Below are positions 10,866-28,640 of a DNA stretch of 64,000 nucleotides, piece by piece; within the stretch, counting starts at the first letter, position 1, and every line of letters starts with the position of its first letter. This stretch comes from Mermis nigrescens (lineage: Eukaryota; Nematoda; Enoplea; Mermithida; Mermithidae). The DNA lies in assembly GCA_036768485.1 (NCBI GenBank), contig JAVLUZ010000511.1:2308411-2372410 (forward strand), given 5' to 3'. The notes beneath the pieces were generated by a model, which worked only from the letters and a program-made list of their open reading frames with translations, was not told the DNA's origin and searched no databases. Made by a program: the position numbers and the translations under genes.

Positions 10866-12140
10866 TTCATGTATAGTGTAAACAGCAAGCAAAATATTTT
10901 GGATAAATCCTCCTTATTCAGAAATTTTCAGCCTGTGGCTCTACCTATTAACGATTTTTTCGCTCAATGGTTATGTCTGTGCTCATGCAATGCACTCTTT
11001 TTATATGCGAATTTGGGTATAATGGGTCAATCGGACGCTTGTTTCTGTAGTTCAGGGTACTTTTATTTTAATAATATTTTTTTCAAATTTAGATCATGGG
11101 ATAAACTGTGCAAAAAGGGCAAAAATCTTTGCTTTTCATGTAAAAGACTCGCAGGAACCGTAAAAATGTTAAAATTTTTTGTAATTTTTAACGAATGTAT
11201 ATTAAGTTTAAACCGCAGTGTAAAGTGTAAAGTAAAGTGTATACCAAATTTTTGCATTCAGCTGTTAGAAAATTTTTTCCCTATCGATTGGAAGCTGTTT
11301 CAACGAATGATATTAATTATTCGTTAAGAAAAGTCTGTGCTCATGCAATGCACTGTTTTTATATGCAAATTTGGGTAAAATGGGTCAATCGGACGCTTGT
11401 TTTGGTAGTTCAGGGTACTTTTATTTTACTTAAATTTTTTGATGTTTAGACTAAGGGATAAGCTGTGTAAAAATGGCAAACTATTATGCTTTTCATGTGA
11501 TATATCCGCAGGAACCGTAAATGTCAAAATTTTTTGTAATTTTTAACGAATATGTATTAAGTTTAAACTGCAGTGAAAAGTATTAGGTGATGCGTATAAA
11601 AATTTTTGCATTCAGCTGATAGAAAATATTTTTCTCTATTAATTCGTAGCTGTTTTAACGAATGATATTGAGTATTAGTTAAGGAAAAGGCTGTGCTTAG
11701 GCAATGCACTATTTTTATATGCAAATTTGGGTATATTTGGTCAATCGGACGCTTGCTTTGGTAGTTCAAGGTACTTCTTGTTTGATACAATTGTTTTGTA
11801 TTTAGTCCAAGGCACAAGCTGTGTAAAAAGGGCGAAAGTTTTTGCTTTTTATGTAAGGGACCCGCAGGAACCGAAAATAAGTTAAAATTTTAGGTAATTT
11901 TTAACCAATATTCATTAGGTTTAAACCGCAGTGTAGAGTGCAAATTGATGTGTTTAACAGTTTTTTGCATTCAGCTGACAGAAAAATTCTTTCTTCTATC
12001 GATTGAAAGCAGTTTGAATAAATAATATCAATTATTCGCGGAGAAAATCGAATTTTAATAAAAGTAATGAAAAATGGTAAAAATCGCGAAAGTTTCAATG
12101 TTTGGCGTACTATTGCACAACGAATTTTTGTTTTCAAGTC
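10866..12140 (+). repeat. Tandem repeat array with a period near 357 bp
   Basis: The block GCTCATGCAATGCACT (or GCTTAGGCAATGCACT) occurs at 10981, 11339 and 11695, giving periods of 358 and 356. Each unit carries in order AATTTGGGTATAATGGGTCA, TCGGACGCTTG, a GTAGTTCAGGGTAC block, GCAGGAACCGTAAA, GTTTAAACCGCAGTGTAAAG and TTTTTGCATTCAGCTG. There are about three full units plus partial flanks. The short plus and minus reading frames here repeat with the array and are not genes. Confidence 0.85.
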
Positions 12141-12629
12141 AAATGAATAGCACCATGATATTTAGAATAAACACCTGTGCTATATATGTTGTTCTGAGGT
12201 ATAATTAATCTTTGACTTATCACAACTCACCATTGTTGAAGCTTGTTGAACTTCTCAGAAATTGCGTCTTAAGGCTGAGCTCCAGAGTTCTTCATATTTT
12301 TTAGTCTTTCGAATTTTTTATTTTTGATTTTCATTTCCCAATTCCCGGCTTTTCTATAGGTGCTTTATAATAACTTCTCAATTTCTGAAATGTTTTAAAT
12401 AATTTGATAAATTATTAATTCAATAGCTAATAATTTAATTAAAAAATTCGGAGGCTGATTTATTAGTTCCCGCTTTTTCAAACTTTGTTTTCACTTGTAT
12501 GTACGCATAATCATCGCACACAGTCTTCCAATTAATCACGTATTTTTGTCATTAATTGATGTCGAAATGGACGGAATATTTTTTGTGGCGTTATTATTTT
12601 TTCAAATTATTTTTTAATTTTGTAATTTT
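12141..12629. other. AT-rich sequence 3' of the orphan minus-strand exon
   Basis: No gene is visible. A minus-strand AATAAA overlaps the stop codon of the exon at 12630, but it is too close to be a convincing polyadenylation signal. Confidence 0.4.
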
Positions 12630-12828
12630 TCATTTATTTTCTTCGTACGCTTTAATCACGCGCATCGACAGATAAACGAAAAAGGTATCGGAGTCGATGC
12701 GGACTTCAATCCGATCGCCGATTCGACCGATCAGTCTGCCACTTCCTCCAATGATGCAGTTTCTTACATCGCTGATCGTCCATTTATGTTCGTAATATGC
12801 CGTAATCTGCCTTCCAAAGAAGCTTCTC
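12630..12828 (-). CDS. Orphan 3'-terminal exon, unrecognised protein
   Basis: The minus strand encodes 65 residues ending in TGA at 12630, behind a splice acceptor ending GAATTAG at 12829. Upstream in the same frame there is a stop, so translation must enter by splicing; the exon's first base completes a codon. GC and codon composition are clearly coding against very AT-rich flanks. It reads RSFFGRQITAYYEHKWTISD, then CIIGGSGRLIGRIGDRIEV, and ends VYLSMRVIKAYEENK. I do not recognise the family. Its 5' exons must lie to the right on the minus strand, possibly overlapping the olfactomedin gene region, but I could not find them. It may therefore be the remnant of a gene broken by transposons. 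Confidence 0.6.
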
Positions 12829-12949
12829 CTAATTCATTCCATTGGACGCTTCCGTGGACCAATGCAACGATGATAAATATAAATTTTTGATGATCGTTTC
12901 ATATATGACCACACATGAACGTGCGGGAGCTGAGGTCTGGGGTTACACC

Positions 12950-13210
12950 CATAGGTGGGCGGCAATAAAGTTCTGGGGGTGCAAGATTTTTTAAAGGTCA
13001 AAAATGGCTTCAAAAATGGTGGTATGGCAAAAAACACCATTTTTCAACATTTCTCATCGAGCAATATCCATTGGAATCAAAAAATTGTGAAAAACACAAA
13101 AACGAATTTCAAAAATTGAATTCTGAGGGGTTATTCTGGTTTCTGGGGGATATTTTGGTTTCTGGGAGGGTGCATACCCCCAACCCCTCCAATTCCTACG
13201 CCCAGGTATG
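12950..13210 (-). mobile_element. hAT-like MITE, family A copy 1
   Basis: It begins CATAGGTGGGC and ends GCCCAGGTATGG. It carries the family core: an AATGGTGG block, GGCAAAAAACACC, TTTTTCAACATTTCTCATCG, AATATCCATTGG and TTCTGGGGG-type ends. Other copies at 36700-36928 and 40347-40528 show target duplications of 7 and 8 bp, which points to hAT. Non-coding. Confidence 0.7.
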
Positions 13211-13352
13211 GTTACACCCCCGTAGAAGTTGAAAAACCCTACGTAGATCGCTGTAGACCCAGAATTATTTTCAGTAATATTTTTGTCGATTTTCGGCAAT
13301 TCTTGTCGATTTTCCCCCTCACCCCCCGCAGAATTTTCTCGCTGCCCATGTA
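13203..13352 (+). mobile_element. Short interspersed element, family J copy 2
   Basis: It shares with 808-985 the order GTAGAAGTTGAAA, a GATCGCTGTAGACCCAGAAT block, the TTTTCGGCAATT core and the terminal GCTGCCCATGTATGG. It abuts the family A copy at 12950-13210. Confidence 0.55.
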
Positions 13353-15090
13353 TGGATTTGACTCTATATTCTGACAGTGTTTTTGTATATCATGTCAAAC
13401 TCATACTGTTTTTTGGCTGTGGTCAAAATTTTATTTTTTCGTTCACTATTACTCGGTTTCGATTTGTTAATATTTTCTGGATAAATTGGTCTGGAGAGAG
13501 AAAGAAATCAGCAAGCATATTGTTTTCACTGTACAATGGAGATTGATTTATGATTCGCAAGTTAGATATTCCCCGAATTTTGTGATGAAATCGCAGCCTA
13601 AACCAAAAGAAATTGGAAGCTAAGCAATAGCTCAAATGAAAGAGCACAAAATTATCTAATTATTTTGCTATAAACTAACTAATTTGCTTATATCAGTCGA
13701 AAGTAATATTTAAAAAAACCGGATTTCTACACTGTACCCTTAACAACCTGCGAATTAGGGTCTTCAATTGATAATAACTTTAAGACTCTTTAAGATATGA
13801 GCGTGAAGCTTAGCAAAATAGTTGCGTTTTAAAAAATTCCATCTAAGAAGTATAAGCTTTGATTATATCAGTTTGTGGTTCTTTCTGCAATTTGAAAAAA
13901 CCTCTAATTTGAGGTGAAATCTTGAATGGTTTTCCACTTTTTACGAATTTCTTTTAGTCTTTTTTGTATTAATAAAGTTGTTTTCTATTTTAATATATCA
14001 AATGAGATATTATCTGAAAGCTCATAGAATGCTCATGCTAGTAATTACAAATATGTCATCATTACGCATTTAGTGCACAACTTTTGGCTTAGGAAGAATA
14101 ATTAGTACAGTGTAGAGTGAAGACAAGGCGTGAGTAGCGAATAAACAGCATTAATGAAAAATAGCAACAAAATAATAAACAATCTGTTTGGAAAAATGAT
14201 AAACAAATAAGCTTTTGGGCAACCAGTCGCTCCCAGAATTTATTTGAAACGGACTATTCACTACTGATAAAGTTACGGTTGAATAGAAATTAGGAAAATT
14301 GCAAATTAAAAATTTTTGATATATCGGAGCTAAAGAGAAGAATAGCGATTTTCAGAGTGATAAATAAAAATAAATATGAAATAAAACAAAATATAAAATT
14401 ATGCATATGAAATTAAGTACAAAATAAATGAAAAAATAATAATATGAAATTTACATTGGAACGAATAGTGAGCAGCAGCTATGCGCACACATAAGAGTTC
14501 GAAGGCATAGATAGATGCACAGCATGATCGATCGTGGGTCAGCTTGAGAGCTTTTTTGAATCAAACTAACCTAAATAATTAATGAAATAGCTGAAATAGT
14601 TTTTAACTAGGTACGTTGATCTACAGTTCGTAATCTTTTCCGAGCAATTTTGCATAACAATTTGCATTTTCATCCATTTTTGTCTTTATCTTGCGTCATT
14701 TTTCCAAAATACTTTCCACGTTCCTATTTTTAGGGTCTAGATCATCCACCCCTGTGCGCATGTCTATTGATAAGTCTACGATTTTCTGCAAGAAAGCAAG
14801 CGAAAATCTTAACGATGCGCAGTTGACGTGAAAACAATGAAATTTTTTTTGCAAAAGTACTTAAAATCAAGCAGAGGCTATTGAGGAACAGACCCATTTT
14901 AGTTCAAACGAAGCTACAGCTCTGATTATAATGCAAAAATGCTCGTAGTGCATGTCAGACATGCCCAGCGAATAAATATTTTGTTTATTCAACGTTTGAT
15001 ATTTTAATCGGAAAACTATATTTTCTCATACTCCTGTGATACTTTTTTCTAAATTTTGTAGTTATTTCGATTTTAATCTTAAATTATGAG
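13353..15090. other. AT-rich intergenic stretch, nothing recognised
   Basis: No exon-like composition or recognised repeat. The plus and minus frames at 13283-13647 overlap each other and the family J element and are not supported as genes. Confidence 0.4.
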
Positions 15091-15605
15091 TTCGACTGTT
15101 CTCATGATTTGCAATTAGATTCCAGCCAGTCATCAGTAAGAATAATATAACGGCAGCCTGGCGTCCGAAAATTTTCAAAGAGTGCCTGAATAGCTGATGT
15201 AAGGGACACAAAAAACACCATTTTTCGACTATTCATCAGCATCAAAGAAAAGTCGCCAACAAAATTTGCGTGGGGCACGTGGGAGTTGGAGTGGGTAACC
15301 CCGCAAGACTCCAAATTACACCTAATCATGACACGATTGACGTCCAGAATGAAATTTTTGCTGCTTTATTAGAAGTTTGACCCGTTAGACTCAAAATTTT
15401 ATCGCTGCTTATGCACGGTCAAGAGCCCCAGCCACACGTAGGCGTGAAGGGGGTTGGGGTTGGGGTTCGCAACACCCAGAAGTTAAAATACACCCGCAGA
15501 TTACTGTAGACCCCTGAATTCTGCTCTTGGTAACATTTTCGGCGATTTTTGGCGATTTCACCCAACCGGACCCCCTAGCATTATCTTGCTTCCCATGTAT
15601 GCTCC
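15091..15605. mobile_element. Degenerate family A-like segment followed by family J copy 3
   Basis: Positions 15180-15330 keep traces of family A (AACACCATTTTTCGAC, CATCAGCATCAAAGAAAA, GTGGGGCACGTGGG). Positions 15428-15605 are a good family J copy (CACACGTAGGCGTGAAGG, GATTACTGTAGACCCC, ending CCCATGTATGCTC). The short minus frames over this segment are element sequence. Confidence 0.5.
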
Positions 15606-16872
15606 TAACCCTCACGCTTCTGTCTGGTCATAATTTCCTCTATCATTTAGGCACGAAGTACGAGTACTTGTAATTTTTAAAAGAATCCGAAATTGACTCA
15701 TATTCAATCGTCCTACAACGGAGCTGAATTCAGAGCCGGAGCCGGAAAAGACTTATGACTAGCTTAACCCTACTTTTACCGAGCTCTAGATCCGTGATCT
15801 AGTTGCCTGTTTTTCGCAATTCACTGTAAGGCCATAAATTCTTATGTGGCAAGCTTCTCAGTACCCTCTTTTTTACTGCAACACATGTTTTATTGAGCAA
15901 AAGAAAACGTATTGGCCTATATTTTATTAGAAAAGCTTGATTTTATGATTTCATAACAAGTGTTACGCGTGTTGCAGATCGTATTTCTTACACATTTTTG
16001 AATGTTCAAATAATTTTTTTCAATTGGTTTTCAGTTTATGCAAACTTATTGACATTTTTGAAATTCTCATGCTCTTGGCTACCAGAGATATGCATTTTTA
16101 TTCATTCTTGTTTTTCCCCAATGACTGAATTTTCGATCTAGACCTTGGTAAGTCTAGGATGCGTGACCCCTGGGTAACAGGAGGGTTAAAGAATGAACAT
16201 TCGTGTATGGTTGAGGAAACAGATATGCAGCATTGAGTGTGCGCTGCTTTCAAAACCCAACCATTATTCTTACATTAAGTTGTAGCACTTCTGACTTAAT
16301 TTCTCTTGAATGTTTCACAAGAACTTCCTATTGCTAAATACCGGCTTTAGAGAATACAATGAGACTTTTCACGCCACATTGACCAAGAATAGTAACAGAG
16401 TAAAACCCAATGCTCGCCATTGTTGCGTATTCCAACTGAGGCGAGATTTTTTTCGCGAGACGTGCCCATTAAATCTGCGTGAAATTCCACAGTAATCGGG
16501 GAGGAAGCGTCAAGCTGCGTTGAGTGACCGTAATTCGAGCTTGTTAGCTAAATAGGCAGCTTATAAGCGATTCTAATGGAACTGAGAAGCTAGTACCACG
16601 GAATCAAAGTCCGACAATAGCGAAAAGGTCATAATTTGCTTCCTAAAACACGTTTCGCAAATAATTCCTCGCTTATATAGAATTGGCGTAACATAAAAAT
16701 TACGGGTTCCCGCCGCGCGCTAAAATAACCTATTATCGAGCTTTTCATTATCGTCATTACATTACGTTTCGATGGAAATGAAGAATTTTCTTTAATTTCC
16801 ATTCGACCCTAAGACCCAATGCCCCAATTTCATTTACGCTCGGTTACTAGCGGTCGAATGACCTTTGGCATT
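15606..16872. other. Region upstream of the olfactomedin gene
   Basis: No gene is supported. The last 200 bp before the start codon is less AT-rich, with CCGCCGCGCGC near 16710, and could hold the promoter; no canonical TATA box is placed with confidence. A 61-codon plus frame at 16310 has coding-like composition but no splice context. Confidence 0.35.
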
Positions 16873-16884
16873 GTCCAGTAGACG
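16868..16884 (+). promoter_or_regulatory. Splice-acceptor-like site just before the olfactomedin start codon
   Basis: CATTGTCCAG ends at 16878, six bases before the ATG at 16885. A 3' splice site this close to a start codon fits either a 5' UTR intron or spliced-leader trans-splicing. CARM1 has a comparable site before its start (62332-62345). Confidence 0.35.
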
Positions 16885-24313
<7,429 letters not shown>

Positions 24314-24382
24314 TTAGACAACAGTGTGATTTGAGGGATGTTTTTATTTACACTCATATATAAAATGTATCTAAGCGTTTAG
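24314..24382 (+). terminator. 3' UTR of the olfactomedin gene
   Basis: AT-rich sequence after the stop. No exact AATAAA was found in the first 100 bases. TATATAAAATG at 24357 is the closest A-rich candidate, so the polyadenylation site is not fixed. Confidence 0.25.
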
Positions 24383-24442
24383 AATATAGGTAAGTTTTTT
24401 GGGGGTTAGGTTAATATAGGTAAGTTTTTTGGGGGTTGGGTT
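24383..24442 (+). repeat. 30 bp tandem duplication
   Basis: Two copies of a unit beginning AATATAGGTAAGTTTTTTGG and ending GGTT, differing at one base. Confidence 0.95.
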
Positions 24443-26328
24443 ACAGCCGAACGTCGGCAGCGATCAAATTCTGGGGGCTGAGTCACTCATAACTCGCTAA
24501 AATCCAAAAACATGCAAAAATTCAATTATGCAGCGGGTCTATTGATTTTGGGAGTCCACCTTGATGTACCCGGAGAATGGCTGTTGACCCCCCGGAAAGT
24601 TGCTATAAAACGTGTTCGAGCGGAGTTTGATTTGATCCCTTTCAGAATAGCTACTAATCCTCTTACCCCCTGCCCCCAGAATGGTCTTGTTTCCTAAAAA
24701 AGCGTGAAAAGCGTGATTTTTAGCGGGTTTAGCTATGTTTTGGTTTAACAGTGTCAAATTTTCGAGCATCGAGCCACATGCCCATTTTTGACTTTATTTT
24801 TTCAATTTCGTCCAATTTTTTGATTATATTTTGTTCAATTCAGTTGATTTTTCCCCACGTTTTTCTGTATGTTCTAGAAAGAACGAACATTGCCCGCGAT
24901 ATCAAAAAAACAGTGTTATTCAAGTGTATTCATCGTATTCTAACCTAAAAAGACACTTTTGAACAACTTGGGGCTGTTCCCTTGAATTTTCATGCTGTTC
25001 AGTACATATGTACATGTGGCTGCGACCAGAAATGCACGTCGGGATGGGAGCTTCGGGATCTACAGTCCAGAGCATGCACAATCAAGCAGAAATTAAAATT
25101 TTCTCCAAAAATGCTTGAAATTGACCAGAAACTGTGAAATAACATAGTTTTAACGCTCTTCTAGCATTTATACTAGTTTTTGAGATTATTTTGGTCCAAA
25201 AAAGCTCAATTTATGGCTCCCAGACCGACTGACCACCCTCAGGTCGACGCACACCACTATAATGAAAAAGGTAGAAAAATTTGCCGGAAAAAATGAGGCA
25301 AAATGAAGGCCAAGAATAGGTGAAAATCGAAAATTTTCTGTGCTGGAAATTCACAAGAAACTGTGGAATAGCGAAGATTTATACCAATTTTTGAGGTCGT
25401 TTTGAGCCAATTTTAGAACCCTCCCAGATCGGCGCAACCCCTCTCCAGATCGGCCATGCTGTGCATCTGTGGGTGCAAGCGAACCCCATCCCCAGAATTG
25501 TTGTTTTCCGAAAAAAAATCGTAGAAACTTCTCCGTTTCAAGTGATTTTAGCTAATTTTTGACTGTGTCGAATTTTCGGTGCGTCACGTCTTAGGCACGG
25601 CGCAGGAAAAGCCGGTATACAAAAACATTTTGGTAGAATGTTCACGATGTGCTTTTTATTGATATGGGGAAAATTTTTTCGAGGTTCTAACTTTATAAGA
25701 TGTGCCTTAGGATAAACCAAAGTTAGGCTTAACAAATTGTACTAAGCACCTGTTAAAACTGGCCGTATTTACTCATTTTTGGACTAATTTCGTGCAATTT
25801 ACCTAATTTTTTGATTTTTTTGCGGATTTTTCATTTTTTATCTTTTAGGAAGAGCATGCATCGTTTTTAAACGTCAAGCAACAATTTAATTTTTGGCATG
25901 TTTTACCCGATTTCAGCCATTTCGTCCCATCCAGATCATACATGAGCAGCAACCAACTTTCGGGAGTCTGGGTGGTGTAAAATCAGCAAAAATCGCAAAA
26001 AAACATGTTAATTCAATTCTGGGGGTCTATTGATTTTTCGGGGAGGGTCTACCGCATTCTCGGGGGATCTAAACCCCAAACCCCACCACTAACCCCGTAC
26101 CATTTTTGTTCCATCGGAGCATTTTTCTTTGGCCCACATGTGATCCAGACCCTCCCATTAGAATCCAGTTGCTGCCCATGTATGCCCTGCAAGTCGCCGT
26201 TGTATGCGCAGAATCATTTGGTTTCCGCACTTCGTGATAATCCAATTTTATATTTTATTCTTGTTTTCGATGCAATAAAATAGTTCACCAATCGTCATAT
26301 ATCTGAGCTTTAAAACATGATCATTTAG
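24443..26328. repeat. Cluster of degenerate interspersed repeats, no gene
   Basis: The segments 24460-24640 and 25925-26100 match each other by eye (CAAATTCTGGGGGCTGAG-type start, AAAAACATG, TTCAATTCTGGGGGTCTATT). 24660-25010 is a family B-like copy (AAGCGTGATTTTTAGC, TCAAATTTTCGAGCATCGAG, TTTTGACTTTATTTT, GTTCTAGAAAG). 25010-25560 contains two more degenerate units. No exon supported. Confidence 0.45.
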
Positions 26329-26426
26329 GATCAGGTCGGGACGCCGGAAGAAATTATTGAAATTCCCTCACAGGAAAACCGATGTGCTATTTGTATTAGA
26401 ATCCTGCTGCCCGAAAGCCTATTCGC
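26329..26426 (+). CDS. Possible exon with a RING-like CxxC start
   Basis: The frame is open for 32 codons after an acceptor TCATTTAG to a donor GTACGC. It encodes VGTPEEIIEIPSQENRCAIC and then IRILLPESLFA, with coding-like composition. The C-x-x-C pair after a charged segment resembles the start of a RING finger, but the remaining zinc ligands are not visible. A nearby frame after 26452 (SHPSCESRQHDRF) could be related through a frameshift. It is either one exon of an undetected gene or a broken gene, since a hAT-type end interrupts at 26527. Confidence 0.3.
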
Positions 26427-26526
26427 GTACGCAAAGAATTCCTTTTGAATTTCAGAATTTTTCGAGCTTCCCATCCAAGTTGTGAGAGTCGACAACACGA
26501 TCGTTTTCTAGCTGGGAGGAGGGGCA

Positions 26527-26590
26527 GGGCCGTGCTTAGGGTTCCAGCGACCTTGGGCGCATCTGCTTTCAGCAGCCCTCGAACGTTCAA
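26527..26590 (+). mobile_element. hAT-type terminal fragment
   Basis: CAGGGCCGTGCTTAGGGTTC followed by CCTTGGGCGCATCTGC is a typical animal hAT terminus. The other end was not located. Confidence 0.45.
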
Positions 26591-26889
26591 TTCTTTTAAA
26601 TTAAAGTATTTCTACAAGCAATACAAATATTTCATCGCAAACTGTACTCGTTCATCAAACATTTGAGATTTTTTTGGTGTAGGATTAAAAATTAGGTAGC
26701 TTTTTCTCCGGCTTGAGACGAGAGCAGTAAGATTAGCCATCGATTACTAAAATTGTGCGTAGGATGTGAGACAAGATGCCTAGCTGAAAATGTCGGCTCA
26801 GAGAGGTTATACAAACTTTTTTAATTCATATGAAAATTTATTCGACCGTCAAAACAGGTTTTTTGCGTACTTTTCAGGTCCATTTTGGC

Positions 26890-27209
26890 AAAATTCGTAT
26901 AACTGAGTGAGTTTTTACTGCGCCAATGGCTTCTTCAATTTTGCTCTCGTAGTGGCTCTTTGCTTTAAACTTGTTGTATTGAAGTTTAATTTGCTATGGC
27001 TAGCATGCGGCGCATCTAGCAAACCGCCGCCACTACATAAAACGTTGTTTCACATAACTTCGTGCATAAATTTTAAGAATTTTCATTGACAGTAGGCCGA
27101 GGGCTACGATAATTATATATCAGATCAATGCTATGATCGCAATCTGTCAGCTTATTGTCGGAGATACATAGTTTTAAAATTTATGACCGAAGTTGTGTGA
27201 AACAGACTA
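26890..27209 (+). mobile_element. MITE related to 22898-23151, with terminal hairpin
   Basis: It shares ACTGCGCCAATGGCTTCTTC and the following AATTTTGCTCTCGTAG with the nested MITE at 22898. The right end reads AAACAGACTA followed by TA. GTTTCACATAACTTCG at 27049 and CGAAGTTGTGTGAAAC at 27189 form a 165 bp inverted repeat. The left end is eroded. Confidence 0.55.
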
Positions 27210-27875
27210 TAGTACATGCATGTACATACCTGAAAATATAGTGTTAGTTGTCTATTAACGCTTTTTTATGGTTCGAGCAAGAGGTTTGGTCCTAAAACGG
27301 CCTGAGGGGAATATGCCTTCAAATAATTGTGGTAGTAGGGGGATACTCCCCCAGTGTGCATGTGTGTACCCTACCCTTACATACTTTCGAGAGACATAGG
27401 ATGACTCATAAAAGAATTTTAAAATGCCCTATAGCTTAAAACACCCTCGGCAACTTTTCTACGTACATACATTACTTTTAGCATGTAGAAAGCATTCTAA
27501 TCTGCAACTTTGATGCACTATGTACACAAGTAGCATCACATTCTTAACATACCAAAAGCCAGTTTTTGCAGGTTGTTTATGTACATACTATGACGTCACA
27601 CATGTGAAATACACAACTTAATATCACTGAAAAATTGAGGTTAGCATGCATTTAGTTTCTGTGCATACTCAATGCAATCGAACTTGATACTGGCATACAT
27701 ATTTCTAGTGCTCAATGAGACTGAGCGTAAGCAGCAACTCGATCGTCATGTCCCTTCATCACTTAATCACAAAAATATCATCATTTTGGCAGATGTTTTT
27801 AACATCTATTTACGACTGGCCCATGTTGCGTCAATAGCATCCATTCTACCAAACTTACATATGAGGTAATACTAT
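27210..27875. other. Non-coding stretch, nothing recognised
   Basis: AT-rich DNA; a 65-codon plus frame at 27672 has no splice or composition support beyond length. Confidence 0.35.
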
Positions 27876-27881
27876 GCTCTG

Positions 27882-28640
27882 ATGGAACAAAAAGATGAAT
27901 ATACTTGGAATTGTGGATTGTTAAGGATGTAAAAGGAGGGACTAGGAAAAAGCTACCTAAAGTCGCAAAATCTGATAAAAATCACACTTTCTCTAAGCAA
28001 CGCAAAAAATCGAAGTATATTCTGCGGCCAACACATTAAAATAAATATTTAACCATAAAAATGATTGAAAAAGCAGCACGTTAGCTATGCAATAGCTATG
28101 GGAAATGATATTGAGTAAAGTAACAGTCTTTCTAAGCCAATTGAATGAAATAGCAAACATTGCTGTATCTAAGACAATTGAAGAAATTGTTGGTTTAAAA
28201 CAGTAGGAAACGCGTAAGTTGACTTGAAACAGACTAAATGTAGGTACATTAGCATGCCCGTAACGATTGTGTGCACTAATCAATCGGCCCCTGCTTTGCT
28301 TGCTATAATGCTCACAACAATATAAAACAACTTTAAATACAATACCACTTAGTTTTCTATCAATCAGGATACGAAGCTAGTCAGCGTTGCTACTTGCCAG
28401 CAATTTAAAAAAGTAAACATTACAGATTTCGTTTATACACTCTTATCTGAAACTTTGCAAATTATTCAAAAAAGACACTTTTTAGAGGCCGCAGAATATA
28501 CTTCGATTATTTGCATTGCTCAGAGAAAGTGTGATTTTTATCAGATTTTGCGACTTTAGGTAGCTTTTTCCTAGTCCCTCCTTTTACATCCTTAACAATC
28601 CACAATTCCAAGTATATTCATCTTTTTTGTTCCATCGGCG
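27882..28640. repeat. Near-perfect inverted repeat, arms of about 150 bp
   Basis: 27882-28030 (GATGGAACAAAAAGATGAAT, ending TATATTCTGCGGCC) is the near-exact reverse complement of 28482-28640, with a spacer of about 450 bp. The right copy abuts the inner end of the right arm of the 24 kb structure. Read leftwards from 28637, frames include KDEYTWNCG and, one base shifted, LPKVAKSDKNHTF, a pattern faintly like a FLYWCH zinc finger from a transposase. That reading is weak. Confidence 0.75.

Noticed and set aside
10869..12137. Several frames of 64-152 codons on both strands
   Set aside because: They repeat with the 357 bp tandem units and have AT-driven Phe/Leu/Lys composition.
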